This document shows positions 36,830-44,651 of a stretch of 60,615 nucleotides of DNA, one piece after another (the first letter of the stretch is position 1; the number at the start of each line of letters is the position of its first letter). Origin of the DNA: Prevotella sp. (GTDB taxonomy: Bacteria; Bacteroidota; Bacteroidia; Bacteroidales; Bacteroidaceae); NCBI GenBank assembly GCA_017847725.1, contig JAGAXW010000017.1:1-60615 (forward strand). The letters run 5' to 3'. The translations under genes were made by a program, and so were the position numbers. The notes below the pieces were generated by a model, which worked only from the letters and a program-made list of their open reading frames with translations, was not told the DNA's origin and did no database searches.

Positions 36830-37783
36830 CTATCGGTTCCTCACGACGCACCGCAGGTTTGCGGCCAGCTGCCGCGTAGAGCTGGCACCGACCAGGACGC
36901 TGGTGACGGCGGGCTGGCGGAGAATCCAGCGCAGGGCCAACTCGGCAAGGGTCTGGCCCTGCGCCTCGGCCTCGCCGTTCCACTGGCGCAGCTGCGCGAG
37001 CAGCTCGTCGGTCAGCATGTCGGGGCGCAGGAAGTGGGCCTTGGCCATGCGCGAATCGGCCGGGATGCCGCGCAGGTAGCGGTCGGTGAGCAGTCCCTGG
37101 GCCAGCGGCGAGAAGGAGATGAAGCCTACGCCCTCGTCGTGGCAGAGCTGCAGGATGCCCTCGTCGGCGGGTTTGCGGTCGAGCATGTTGAGACGTCCCT
37201 GATAGATGAGCAGGGGGGTGTCGTGGCGGCGCAGGTAGTTGACAGCGGTGCGCGTGGCCTCCAGCGGCCAGCGGGAGATGCCGACGTAGAGCGCCTTGCC
37301 GCTGCGCACGATGTCGACCAGCGCCTGCAGGGTTTCTTCGAGGGGGGTGAGCGGGTCGTAGCGGTGACTATAGAAGAGGTCTACGTAGTCGAGGTGCATG
37401 CGGCGCAGCGACTGGTCGAGCGAGGCCATGAGGTACTTGCGCGAGCCCCAGTTGCCGTAGGGACCGGGCCACATGTCGTAGCCAGCCTTGGTGGCGATGA
37501 ACAGCTCGTCGCGGTAGGGGCGCAGGTCGTCGTCCATCAGCCGGCCCAGCGTCTCCTCGGCACTGCCGTAGGGCGGTCCGTAGTTGTTGGCCAGGTCGAG
37601 GTGGGTGATGCCGTGGTCGAAGGCGTAGCGCACGATGGCGCGGCTACGGTCGTAGGGATCGGCGCCACCGAAGTTGTGCCACATGCCCAGCGATACGCGG
37701 GGCAGCAGCACACCGCTGCGCCCGCATCGTTCATACTGCATGCCGCTGTCGTAGCGGCTGGGGTCTGCCTGATAGTTTGTCAT
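36830..37783 (-). CDS. aldo/keto reductase, YghZ/GpR-like
   Basis: A 317-residue (beta/alpha)8 NADPH-dependent reductase. The catalytic tetrad is visible as Asp in HLDLANNYG, Tyr in the same block, Lys in ATKAGYDMWPG and His in FYSHRYDP. The ANNYGPPYGSAEE and MWPGPYG stretches match the L-glyceraldehyde-3-phosphate reductase subfamily. It starts 15 bp after rnr on the same strand. Confidence 0.92.
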   Translation of the reverse strand: MTNYQADPSRYDSGMQYERCGRSGVLLPRVSLGMWHNFGGADPYDRSRAIVRYAFDHGITHLDLANNYGPPYGSAEETLGRLMDDDLRPYRDELFIATKAGYDMWPGPYGNWGSRKYLMASLDQSLRRMHLDYVDLFYSHRYDPLTPLEETLQALVDIVRSGKALYVGISRWPLEATRTAVNYLRRHDTPLLIYQGRLNMLDRKPADEGILQLCHDEGVGFISFSPLAQGLLTDRYLRGIPADSRMAKAHFLRPDMLTDELLAQLRQWNGEAEAQGQTLAELALRWILRQPAVTSVLVGASSTRQLAANLRCVVRNR

Positions 37784-37798
37784 CGTTCTGTTCCTTTC

Positions 37799-40000
37799 TT
37801 ATTTATCCAGTGCAAAGTCCAGCTGTCGCTTCTCGATGTTGGCGCGGGCCACACGGATGCGGATGGCGTCGCCCAACTGGTACTTGTGGTGGTGGCGGCG
37901 ACCCACGAGGCAGTAGTTGCGCTCGTCGAACTCGTAGTAGTCGTCGTCGAGGTCGCGCATGGGCACCATGCCCTCGCAGTGGTTCTCGTCAATCTCGCAG
38001 TAGATGCCATACGACTGGATGCCGCTGATGTGGGCGTCGTAGGTCTCGCCGAGTTTGTCGGCCATGAACTCCACCATCTTGTACTTGATGCTGTCGCGCT
38101 CGGCCTGCTGGGCCACCTGCTCCATGTCGGAACAGTGCTCGCTCAGCTCCTCGTACTTGTCCTGGTTGGCCGAGCGGCCGCCGCCCTGATAGCGGGTGAG
38201 CAGGCGGTGCACCATGGTGTCGGGATAGCGGCGGATGGGCGACGTGAAGTGGGTGTAGTAGTCGAAGGCCAGTCCGTAGTGACCGATGTTGTGGGTGGAG
38301 TATTTGGCCTTCATCATGGCGCGCAGGGCAACGGTCTCGATGAGCTTCTGCTCCTTCTTGCCCTGGCAGCCGTCCATCAGCGCGTTGAGCGAGCGCGAGA
38401 TGGCGCCCTTGGTGCCGCTTGTCTTCATCTTGTAGCCGAACTTGACGACAAACTCTCGCAGCGTCTCCAGCTTGATGGGGTCGGGCTGGTCGTGGACGCG
38501 GTAGACCATGGTCTTGGCCTTAGACTGCTGACCGTTGGCCTTGGGCTTCTTCACCTTGCCGACGCTCTCGGCGACGTACTTGTTGGCCAGCAGCATGAAC
38601 TCCTCGATGAGCTGGGTGGCATCGTTCGACTTCTTGAAGTAGGCGCGCGTGGGCTTGCCACTCTCGTCGATGTCGAAGTGCAGTTCCTCGCGGTCGAACT
38701 TGACGGCACCGCCCTTGAAACGGCGCTCGCGCAGACATTTTGCCAATTTATCCAGCGTGCGCAATTCCTCAGCATAGTCGCCATCTTTCCCCATCAGAAT
38801 CTCCTGCACCTCCTCGTACGCATACCTTCTGTTACTCTTGATGACGGTATGGGCGATGTGATAATCCTTCACGTTGGCATCGTCGTCGAGTGTGAAGATG
38901 ACGCTATAGGTCAGTTTCTCCTCGTCGGGGCGCAGCGAACAGATGAAGTTGCACAGGCGTTCGGGCAACATCGGGATGGTGCGGTCGACGAGATAGACGC
39001 TGGTGGCGCGCTTGAAGGCTTCCTTGTCGATGATGGAGCCTTCCTTGACGTAATGTGACACGTCGGCAATATGTACGCCGACTTCATATAAAGCAGCCCT
39101 CTCCAGACCTCTCTGAATTCCCCCTCTACGGGAGGGGGTTAGGGGGAGGCTCCTTATCGACAAGGCGTCGTCGAAATCCTTGGCGTCCTTGGGGTCTATG
39201 GTGCAGGTGAAGACGTCGCGGAAGTCCTCGCGGCGGGCAATCTCCTCGGGCGTGATGCCCGGATCAATCTTCTCGGCGGCCTCCTCGACATGCTTGGGGT
39301 ATTTGTAGGGCAGACCGTACTGCGCCAGAATGGCATGCATCTCGACGTTGTTGTCGCCTTCCTGGCCCAGCACGTCGATTACCTCGCCGACGATGTTCTT
39401 CGAGTCTTTCGACGGCCACTGGGTAATCTTGACGACGGCTTTCTCGCCGGTCTTGCCGCCCTTGAGCTTCTTCTTGGGAATCAGGATGTCGTGGACAAAG
39501 ATGTTACCCTCCGTCACGAGGAAGGCGAAGTCGCGCTCCACCTTCAGGCGGCCGACGGCCTGGTCAACCTTATGCGACAGGATTTCGACCACCATGGCCT
39601 CCTTGATGTGCTTCTCGCGGCGCGCCATAAGGGCCACACGCACGCGGTCGCCGTTCATGGCAAACAGCGAATTGCGCTCGGAGACGAAGATGGGCTTGCC
39701 GCCATCGTCGGGCTGGAACGAGTTCTTGCCGTTGGCCTTGCGGATGAAGACGCCCTCCTGCACCTGCGTCTTCAGGTTCAGGCGGTAGGTGTTGTTGCTG
39801 TCTCGGGAGAGGTAGTCGTCCCAGGCCATCTCCTCCATCACGTCGACGGCCAGCATCTTGGCGGGATGGGTGTCGAGCTTGAGGGCCTTGAACACTTGTT
39901 TGTAGGTGAAAGTCGCGTTGGGATTCTGCTGAAACAGGGTCTGTAGCATCTCAGCCACCTGTTTCTTATTAAGGCGTTTGCCACTTTTCTTCTTGCTCAT
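37799..40000 (-). CDS. rnr: ribonuclease R
   Basis: A 733-residue 3'-5' exoribonuclease of the RNase II/R family: helical N-terminus, cold-shock domains (about 75-240), RNB catalytic domain from about 260 and C-terminal S1 domain (EGMVPMRDLDDDYYE onward). The active-site Asp cluster is DPKDAKDFDDALS at 269-281. Right after it, residues 284-304 (SLPLTPSRRGGIQRG and a short tail) are an extra segment encoded by a palindromic repeat element, interrupting the usual link to YEVGVHIADVSHYV. The frame is kept. Start chosen at MSKKKSG; an upstream start would lie beyond the promoter-proximal region. Confidence 0.94.
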   Translation of the reverse strand: MSKKKSGKRLNKKQVAEMLQTLFQQNPNATFTYKQVFKALKLDTHPAKMLAVDVMEEMAWDDYLSRDSNNTYRLNLKTQVQEGVFIRKANGKNSFQPDDGGKPIFVSERNSLFAMNGDRVRVALMARREKHIKEAMVVEILSHKVDQAVGRLKVERDFAFLVTEGNIFVHDILIPKKKLKGGKTGEKAVVKITQWPSKDSKNIVGEVIDVLGQEGDNNVEMHAILAQYGLPYKYPKHVEEAAEKIDPGITPEEIARREDFRDVFTCTIDPKDAKDFDDALSIRSLPLTPSRRGGIQRGLERAALYEVGVHIADVSHYVKEGSIIDKEAFKRATSVYLVDRTIPMLPERLCNFICSLRPDEEKLTYSVIFTLDDDANVKDYHIAHTVIKSNRRYAYEEVQEILMGKDGDYAEELRTLDKLAKCLRERRFKGGAVKFDREELHFDIDESGKPTRAYFKKSNDATQLIEEFMLLANKYVAESVGKVKKPKANGQQSKAKTMVYRVHDQPDPIKLETLREFVVKFGYKMKTSGTKGAISRSLNALMDGCQGKKEQKLIETVALRAMMKAKYSTHNIGHYGLAFDYYTHFTSPIRRYPDTMVHRLLTRYQGGGRSANQDKYEELSEHCSDMEQVAQQAERDSIKYKMVEFMADKLGETYDAHISGIQSYGIYCEIDENHCEGMVPMRDLDDDYYEFDERNYCLVGRRHHHKYQLGDAIRIRVARANIEKRQLDFALDK
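39089..39151 (-). repeat. in-frame GC-rich palindromic element inside rnr
   Basis: About 63 bp of sequence unlike RNase R. The core is a 7-bp stem CCCCCTC (39120-39126) with GAGGGGG (39132-39138), loop TACGG, followed by TTAGGGGGAGG. This kind of hairpin repeat is familiar from intergenic DNA in Bacteroidetes genomes; here it adds 21 codons without a frameshift. Confidence 0.8.
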
Positions 40001-40027
40001 AGTAATATGTGTTTGGGTTTCTTTGGG

Positions 40028-40035
40028 CAAAGATA
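40028..40035 (-). promoter_or_regulatory. -7 promoter box for rnr
   Basis: TATCTTTG on the minus strand, 27 nt before the ATG at 40000. Its -33 region lies in the right half of the palindrome at 40042-40061. Confidence 0.7.
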
Positions 40036-40041
40036 CAAAAT

Positions 40042-40061
40042 TTTTTGGCACGTGCCAAAAA
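40042..40061. promoter_or_regulatory. 20-bp perfect palindrome shared by two divergent promoters
   Basis: TTTTTGGCACGTGCCAAAAA is perfectly self-complementary. Each arm supplies a T-rich TTTTTGG at -33 distance (about 20 bp) from one of the two flanking -7 boxes (40028-40035 minus, 40068-40075 plus). Confidence 0.75.
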
Positions 40062-40067
40062 TATTCG

Positions 40068-40075
40068 TAACTTTG
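40068..40075 (+). promoter_or_regulatory. -7 promoter box for the epimerase gene
   Basis: TAACTTTG, with only 5 nt between its last G and the ATG at 40081, so the transcript should have almost no leader. Confidence 0.7.
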
Positions 40076-40080
40076 CAGCC

Positions 40081-41106
40081 ATGAACGGAAAGATACTCAT
40101 CACAGGGGCCAGCGGCTTCATTGGCTCCTTCATCGTGGAGGAGGCCCTGCGCCGCGGCCTCGACACATGGGCGGCCATGAGAAAAAGCAGTTCGAAGGCC
40201 TTTCTGCAGGACGAGCGCATCCACTTCATCGAGCTCAACCTCTCGTCGGAGGAGCAGCTCAGGGAGCAGCTGAAAGACCTGCAGTTCGACTACGTGGTGC
40301 ATGCCGCCGGCGTCACCAAATGCTTGGACAAGGAAGACTTCTTCCGCATCAACACCGAGGGCACGAAGCACCTGGTCCGTGCACTGGTGGCCACACAGGC
40401 CGACCTGAAGCGCTTCGTCTACATCAGCAGTCTCAGCATCATGGGGGCCATCCGCGAACAGCAGCCCTATCAGGAGATTCGCGAGGACGACGAAGCCAAG
40501 CCCAACACGGCCTACGGCCAAAGCAAGCTGAAGGCAGAAGAGTGGCTGACAGCCTACAGCCAACAGCTAACAGCTAACAGCCAACAGCCCTTCCCCTACG
40601 TCATCCTGCGCCCCACGGGGGTCTACGGCCCGCGCGAGCGCGATTATTATATGATGTTCAAGAGCATCAAGGCGCACAGCGACTTTGCCGTGGGCTTCAA
40701 GCAGCAGGACATCACGTTCGTCTACGTCACCGACGTGGTGCAGGCCGTCTTCCTGGCCCTGGAGAAGGGCGTCACCGGACGCCGCTACTTCCTGAGCGAC
40801 GGCGAGGTCTACCAGTCATCGACTTTCAGCGACCTGATTCGCCGCGAACTGGGCAACCCCTGGTGGATACGCATCACGGCACCGCTGTGGCTGCTGCGCA
40901 TCATCACCTTCTGCGGCGAGTATGCGGGCCGGCTGACTGGCACGGTGACAGCACTCAACAACGACAAGTATAACATCATGCGCCAGCGCAACTGGCGCTG
41001 CGACATCGAACCGGCATGCCGCGAACTGGGCTATCGGCCGCAAGTGAAACTGGAGGAGGGCGTCAGGCGCGCCGTCAAATGGTATAAGGAGAACAAATGG
41101 CTGTGA
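40081..41106 (+). CDS. NAD-dependent epimerase/dehydratase (SDR family)
   Basis: A 341-residue extended short-chain dehydrogenase. The Rossmann loop TGASGFIGSF is at 8-17 and the catalytic Tyr-Lys pair is in AYGQSKLKAEEW (YxxxK). Close relatives act on nucleotide sugars or sterol-like substrates; substrate unknown. Between the YxxxK helix and PYVILRPTGVYG a heptanucleotide-repeat insert encodes SQQLTANSQQP. The ATG at 40081 follows its promoter box almost directly. The stop overlaps the PAP2 start. Confidence 0.9.
   Translation: MNGKILITGASGFIGSFIVEEALRRGLDTWAAMRKSSSKAFLQDERIHFIELNLSSEEQLREQLKDLQFDYVVHAAGVTKCLDKEDFFRINTEGTKHLVRALVATQADLKRFVYISSLSIMGAIREQQPYQEIREDDEAKPNTAYGQSKLKAEEWLTAYSQQLTANSQQPFPYVILRPTGVYGPRERDYYMMFKSIKAHSDFAVGFKQQDITFVYVTDVVQAVFLALEKGVTGRRYFLSDGEVYQSSTFSDLIRRELGNPWWIRITAPLWLLRIITFCGEYAGRLTGTVTALNNDKYNIMRQRNWRCDIEPACRELGYRPQVKLEEGVRRAVKWYKENKWL
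40551..40590 (+). repeat. heptanucleotide repeat CAGC(C/T)AA inside the epimerase gene
   Basis: Units CAGCCAA, CAGCTAA, CAGCTAA, CAGCCAA, CAGCC run in tandem and are read in frame as SQQLTANSQQP. They are the same unit as at 35549-35609, 5 kb upstream. Confidence 0.85.
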
Positions 41107-42065
41107 GGATAACAGAACTATTCCGACGGGAAAAGAAAACACACGAGGGACTGCTGAACATCGAGTGGGTGGCACTGGGCTATATCGCCTTCACGCTGCT
41201 GATGATGGGCTTGCTATGGGACAAACTGCCCAACACAACAACCATGCTGGGCGGACGAATACGCTTTGTGCTGGTGACGCTGGCCATGTGGGCCGTCTAC
41301 CGCCTGTGGCCGTGCCGACTGACCTACCTGGGGCGCATTGCCGTGCAGATGCTGTTCCTCTCGTGGTCGTACCCCGACACATACGAGCTGAACAGGGCAT
41401 TGCCCAATCTCGACCATGTCTTTGCCGGCATGGAGCAGCACCTCTTCGGATGCCAGCCGGCACTGCTGTTCTCGCAGCACGTGGCATGGCCCTGGTTCTC
41501 CGAACTGATGTGCCTTGGCTACGTGTCGTACTTCCCCCTGATGGTGCTCGTCGTCATCTACTACTTCTGGCAGCGCTACGCAGAGACCGGACTGGCCACC
41601 TTTGTACTGCTCGGCTCGTTCTATGCCTACTACGTCATCTTCGTACTGCTGCCCGTCACAGGACCGCAGTTCTACTACCTGGCGGCCGGAACGGAAAACA
41701 TCGCGGCAGGCATCTTCCCCAACCTGGGCGACTGGTTCCTGACACACAGCGAGCGCATGGCCCCGCCCGGATGGACCGACGGGTTCTTCTACCACCTGCT
41801 CGAGTCAGCCCACGAGGCCGGCGAGCGACCCACGGCGGCATTCCCCAGCAGTCATGTGGGCATCACCACCGTACTGATGCTGCTGGCACTGCGCACCCGC
41901 AGCAAGCGGCTGTGCCTCACCGTCTTACCTTTCTACGTTACTATGTGTTTTGCCACCGTCTATATCCGTGCCCACTACGCCGTCGACGTGGCCGCCGGCC
42001 TCCTCACGGGCATCGTCTTCTACTACGCACTATGCGGTATATACAAAAAAATGGGACTCCGCTGA
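41097..42065 (+). CDS. PAP2-family membrane phosphatase or inositolphosphotransferase-like protein
   Basis: A 322-residue polytopic protein with about six to seven membrane helices. The PAP2 motifs are ERPTAAFPSSHVGITT (PSSH, with the catalytic-loop His) and IRAHYAVDVAAG (R and H-x3-D). The arrangement resembles the PAP2_3/AUR1-like branch, whose members include phosphatidate phosphatases and inositol-phosphorylceramide synthases. Given inositol-lipid genes in the same window the second role deserves thought, but nothing in the sequence decides. It overlaps the epimerase gene by 10 bp. Confidence 0.85.
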   Translation: MAVRITELFRREKKTHEGLLNIEWVALGYIAFTLLMMGLLWDKLPNTTTMLGGRIRFVLVTLAMWAVYRLWPCRLTYLGRIAVQMLFLSWSYPDTYELNRALPNLDHVFAGMEQHLFGCQPALLFSQHVAWPWFSELMCLGYVSYFPLMVLVVIYYFWQRYAETGLATFVLLGSFYAYYVIFVLLPVTGPQFYYLAAGTENIAAGIFPNLGDWFLTHSERMAPPGWTDGFFYHLLESAHEAGERPTAAFPSSHVGITTVLMLLALRTRSKRLCLTVLPFYVTMCFATVYIRAHYAVDVAAGLLTGIVFYYALCGIYKKMGLR

Positions 42066-42248
42066 GCCCCTAACCTTTGTTAACCTTAAATCTAATACTA
42101 TGAAAAACACGATGCAAAGATACAACGATTTCGGTATCATCCAAAAAACGACCTCAAAAAATAGTGTCAATACGACACTTTCTTGACATAAATCAATCAA
42201 AACTGAAAGATTTTGGCCCAAAAATTTGGCGAAATGAGAATTATTTCC

Positions 42249-42256
42249 TAACTTTG
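42249..42256 (+). promoter_or_regulatory. -7 promoter box for greA
   Basis: TAACTTTG followed by CAGG; a TTTGG at 42225-42229 gives the -33 element about 20 bp upstream. Confidence 0.7.
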
Positions 42257-42291
42257 CAGGCGTTAACAATACAAGACATGGCTAAAACAGG

Positions 42292-42329
42292 GATTCCGAC
42301 AGCGAGATGAGTCGGGATTCTTTATTTTA
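42292..42329 (+). promoter_or_regulatory. hairpin plus T-rich tract in the greA leader (possible attenuator)
   Basis: GATTCCGAC (42292-42300) pairs with GTCGGGATT (42311-42319) as a 9-bp stem with two G-U pairs and a 10-nt loop, followed by CTTTATTTTA. It lies about 50 nt before the greA ATG and overlaps a 10-codon frame (ATG 42278, stop just after the left arm). It looks like an intrinsic terminator inside the leader. Confidence 0.6.
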
Positions 42330-42376
42330 TGCATGAAAAACCGACAAGAGAGTAGAACTTAAAAACAAGAATTACT

Positions 42377-42844
42377 ATGGCATACATGTCACAAGAAGGC
42401 TACGACAACCTCATAGCCGAACTGCACCGCTTAGAAGCGGTAGAACGCCCCAAGGCATCGGCAGCCATCGCCGAAGCCAGGGAGAAGGGCGACCTGAGCG
42501 AGAATAGTGAATACGACGCCGCCAAAGAGGCCCAGGCCCATCTGGAAGACAAGATTAACCGTCTGAAGACCACCATCGCCGAGGCCAAGGTAGTGGACAC
42601 CTCAAGACTGAGCACCGACTCGGTGCAGATTCTGACCAAGGTGGAGATGACCAACCTGACCACCAAGACTAAGATGTCGTACACCATCGTCAGCGAGAAC
42701 GAGGCCGACCTGCGAGCCGGCAAGATTTCTATCAAGACGCCCATTGCACAAGGTCTGCTGGGCAAGAAGGTGGGCGACGAGGTGGAGATACAGATTCCAC
42801 GCGGCACCATCAAACTGCGCATCGAAAACATCAGCATTGCATAA
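42377..42844 (+). CDS. greA: transcription elongation factor GreA
   Basis: A 155-residue Gre factor: N-terminal coiled coil with the tip motif LSENSEYDAAKE (residues about 38-49, the acidic residues that enter the polymerase channel) and a C-terminal FKBP-like domain with the GKKVGDEVEIQIP block. It rescues backtracked RNA polymerase. Followed after 4 bp by the HIT gene. Confidence 0.97.
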   Translation: MAYMSQEGYDNLIAELHRLEAVERPKASAAIAEAREKGDLSENSEYDAAKEAQAHLEDKINRLKTTIAEAKVVDTSRLSTDSVQILTKVEMTNLTTKTKMSYTIVSENEADLRAGKISIKTPIAQGLLGKKVGDEVEIQIPRGTIKLRIENISIA

Positions 42845-42848
42845 GACT

Positions 42849-43244
42849 ATGGATATCTTCAGTAAGATTGCCGCTGGCGAGATTCCCAGCTACAAATGTG
42901 CAGAGAACGACGAGTTCTATGCCTTTCTTGACATCAACCCGCTGGTAAAGGGACACACACTGGTGATTCCCCGCCGCGAGGTAGACTACTTCTTCGACAT
43001 GGACGACGACGAGCTGGCCCGCTACCAGCAGTTTGCCAAGCGCGTGGCCCAGGCCATCAAGAAGGCCTTCCCCTGCCGCAAGGTGGCCCAGGTGGTGCTC
43101 GGACTGGAAGTGGCTCACGCCCACATCCACCTCATCCCCATGCAGAGCGAGGCCGACGCCGACTTCCGCCGCGAGAAGCTGAAGCTCTCGGAGGAGGAGT
43201 TCAAGGAGATTGCCGCTAAGATTCAGGCTGCTTTCGCTCAGTAA
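42849..43244 (+). CDS. HIT-family nucleotide-binding hydrolase
   Basis: A 131-residue HIT protein. It opens with MDIFSKIAAGEIP and has the histidine triad HAHIHLIPM near 97-105 (His-x-His-x-His). Such proteins hydrolyse nucleoside phosphoramidates or related compounds. An in-frame extension into greA is rejected. Its 3' end overlaps the convergent gtrA-like gene by 29 bp. Confidence 0.95.
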   Translation: MDIFSKIAAGEIPSYKCAENDEFYAFLDINPLVKGHTLVIPRREVDYFFDMDDDELARYQQFAKRVAQAIKKAFPCRKVAQVVLGLEVAHAHIHLIPMQSEADADFRREKLKLSEEEFKEIAAKIQAAFAQ

Positions 43245-43635
43245 ACACCCAACGAAGGATTGTAAACTGAACCATCACTGATATCCCCATCACAAAGATG
43301 GGGATTATTAGTTGGTGGACGCCCAGCCAGAGGAACAGGCTGAACAGCACCATGTGGAGACAGAAATTGACGGCATGGCTGCCGGCAAAGCCCAGGAAAT
43401 GGCGCCATGACGGACGGGTGTGGAAGGTATAGTAGTTGGTAAAGAAATAATTGCCCACAAAGCTGACGACATAGCCGATGGTGTAGGCTATGGTGGCGGC
43501 AAACACCAGCAGGAACAGACAGTAGACGGCATAATGGGCTGCCGACGAGGCCACACCGACCACGCCGAAGCGCACGAACTGGCGGAAACGCTCGTCGGCC
43601 AGCAGGCTGTCCAACATATTCTTCACTCGACTCAT
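43216..43635 (-). CDS. GtrA-family membrane protein
   Basis: A 139-residue protein with four membrane helices and the GtrA/DPMS3 pattern (FVRFGVVGVASSAAHY near the start, FVGNYFFTNYYTF in the middle). GtrA proteins help flip or present polyprenyl-linked sugars. It is divergent from a DPM1/GtrB-like glycosyltransferase, the usual partner, with promoter boxes for both in the 90-bp gap. Confidence 0.9.
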   Translation of the reverse strand: MSRVKNMLDSLLADERFRQFVRFGVVGVASSAAHYAVYCLFLLVFAATIAYTIGYVVSFVGNYFFTNYYTFHTRPSWRHFLGFAGSHAVNFCLHMVLFSLFLWLGVHQLIIPIFVMGISVMVQFTILRWVFTERKQPES

Positions 43636-43643
43636 ATCGCATG

Positions 43644-43651
43644 CAAAATTA
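43644..43651 (-). promoter_or_regulatory. -7 promoter box for the gtrA-like gene
   Basis: TAATTTTG on the minus strand, 8 nt before the ATG at 43635. Confidence 0.55.
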
Positions 43652-43693
43652 TAAAAAATCCATCAAATCGGCATTTATGTAGAGAGATTTTTG

Positions 43694-43701
43694 TACTTTT
43701 G
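43694..43701 (+). promoter_or_regulatory. -7 promoter box for the GtrB-like glycosyltransferase unit
   Basis: TACTTTTG followed by CAG, 23 nt before the ATG at 43725. Confidence 0.65.
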
Positions 43702-43724
43702 CAGTGAAATAATACTAAGTGCTC

Positions 43725-44645
43725 ATGAAACTATCTATTGTATCACCCGTCTACCGAGGCGAGAAGATGCTGGAAGAACTGGTGCAGCGCATCCACGCCG
43801 CCATCCGTCCCATCACCGACGACTATGACATCGTGCTGGTGAACGACTGTTCGCCCGACGCTTCGTGGGATAAAATCAGTGAGATATGCCAGCGCGACAA
43901 ACAGGTGAAGGGCATCAACCTAAGCCGCAACTTCGGACAGCCATACGCCATCACGGCAGGACTGACCTATGCCAAGGGCGACTATGTGGCCGTCATCGAC
44001 TGCGACCTACAGAACAAGCCCGAAGACCTGCCCGCCATGTACCGGAAGGCACTGGAGGGATACGACGTCGTGAGTGCCCGCAGGGTGGTGCGCGAGGACA
44101 CGTTCTTGAAGCGCATGTCATCGCTGGTGTTCCACAAGGTATACGACTTCCTGAGCGGCTTCGAGACGGACAAGGCCGTGGCCGAATTCGGCATTTACAG
44201 TCAGAAGATAGTGAAGGTATACTGCAGCATTCCCGAATACTCCCGTTCGTTCGTGGAACTGATTCACACGCTGGGTTTCAAGAAAACCACCGTCGACGTG
44301 CTGCACGACCACCGGCTGGAGGGCGAGAGCTCGTATGACCTGCGGCGCCTGCTGGTGCTGTCGTACAACTCCATCATCTCAAACAGCAACCGCCCGCTGT
44401 ACCTGGCCGTCACCATAGGACTCATCATGGCCGTGGTGTCGTTCCTGATGGCCATCTACAACATCTTTGCCAAATTCTACGGCCTCAACGAGGTGGTGGG
44501 CTACACGTCGACCATCTTCTCCATTTGGTTTGTGGGCGGACTGCTCCTGCTGATGATGGGCATCCTGGGCCTGTACATCGGCAAGATATTCGACCAGGTA
44601 AAGGGCCGCCCCGTCTTCATCGTCAGCGATACTTTGAACATATAA
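43725..44645 (+). CDS. GtrB/DPM1-like polyprenyl-phosphate glycosyltransferase (GT2)
   Basis: A 306-residue GT2 enzyme. The start KLSIVSPVYRGEKM, VNDCSPD near 40-46 and the DXD block DCDLQNKPEDLP near 94-105 are followed by two C-terminal membrane helices (about 228-290). This is the form that charges undecaprenyl phosphate with a sugar, working with the divergent GtrA. The ATG at 43725 is preferred over a GTG 6 nt earlier. WecE-type aminotransferase follows after 6 bp. Confidence 0.92.
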   Translation: MKLSIVSPVYRGEKMLEELVQRIHAAIRPITDDYDIVLVNDCSPDASWDKISEICQRDKQVKGINLSRNFGQPYAITAGLTYAKGDYVAVIDCDLQNKPEDLPAMYRKALEGYDVVSARRVVREDTFLKRMSSLVFHKVYDFLSGFETDKAVAEFGIYSQKIVKVYCSIPEYSRSFVELIHTLGFKKTTVDVLHDHRLEGESSYDLRRLLVLSYNSIISNSNRPLYLAVTIGLIMAVVSFLMAIYNIFAKFYGLNEVVGYTSTIFSIWFVGGLLLLMMGILGLYIGKIFDQVKGRPVFIVSDTLNI

Positions 44646-44651
44646 AACACT

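Larger units (their letters stand above)
42066..42376 (+). other. greA upstream region
   Basis: This 311-bp gap has no convincing gene. It holds the greA promoter at 42249-42256 and a leader of about 115 nt with a hairpin at 42292-42319. Two tiny open frames (28 codons from 42101 and 10 codons from 42278) were seen but have no support as genes. Confidence 0.7.

Noticed and set aside
38505-38550. A third heptanucleotide-repeat insert in rnr (residues KANGQQSKAKT)
   Set aside because: The DNA only loosely resembles CAGCYAA units and could be an ordinary lysine-rich linker.
36755-39058. Long open frame on the plus strand opposite rnr and the aldo/keto reductase
   Set aside because: It mirrors real genes with conserved motifs, its product is low-complexity (V, A, L, H rich) and has no recognisable domain. 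The same holds for long antisense frames opposite the beta-helix gene, glsAB, murE and the symporter.
42101-42187. 28-codon frame (MKNTMQRYNDFG start) upstream of greA
   Set aside because: No matching promoter box, no family resemblance; probably chance.
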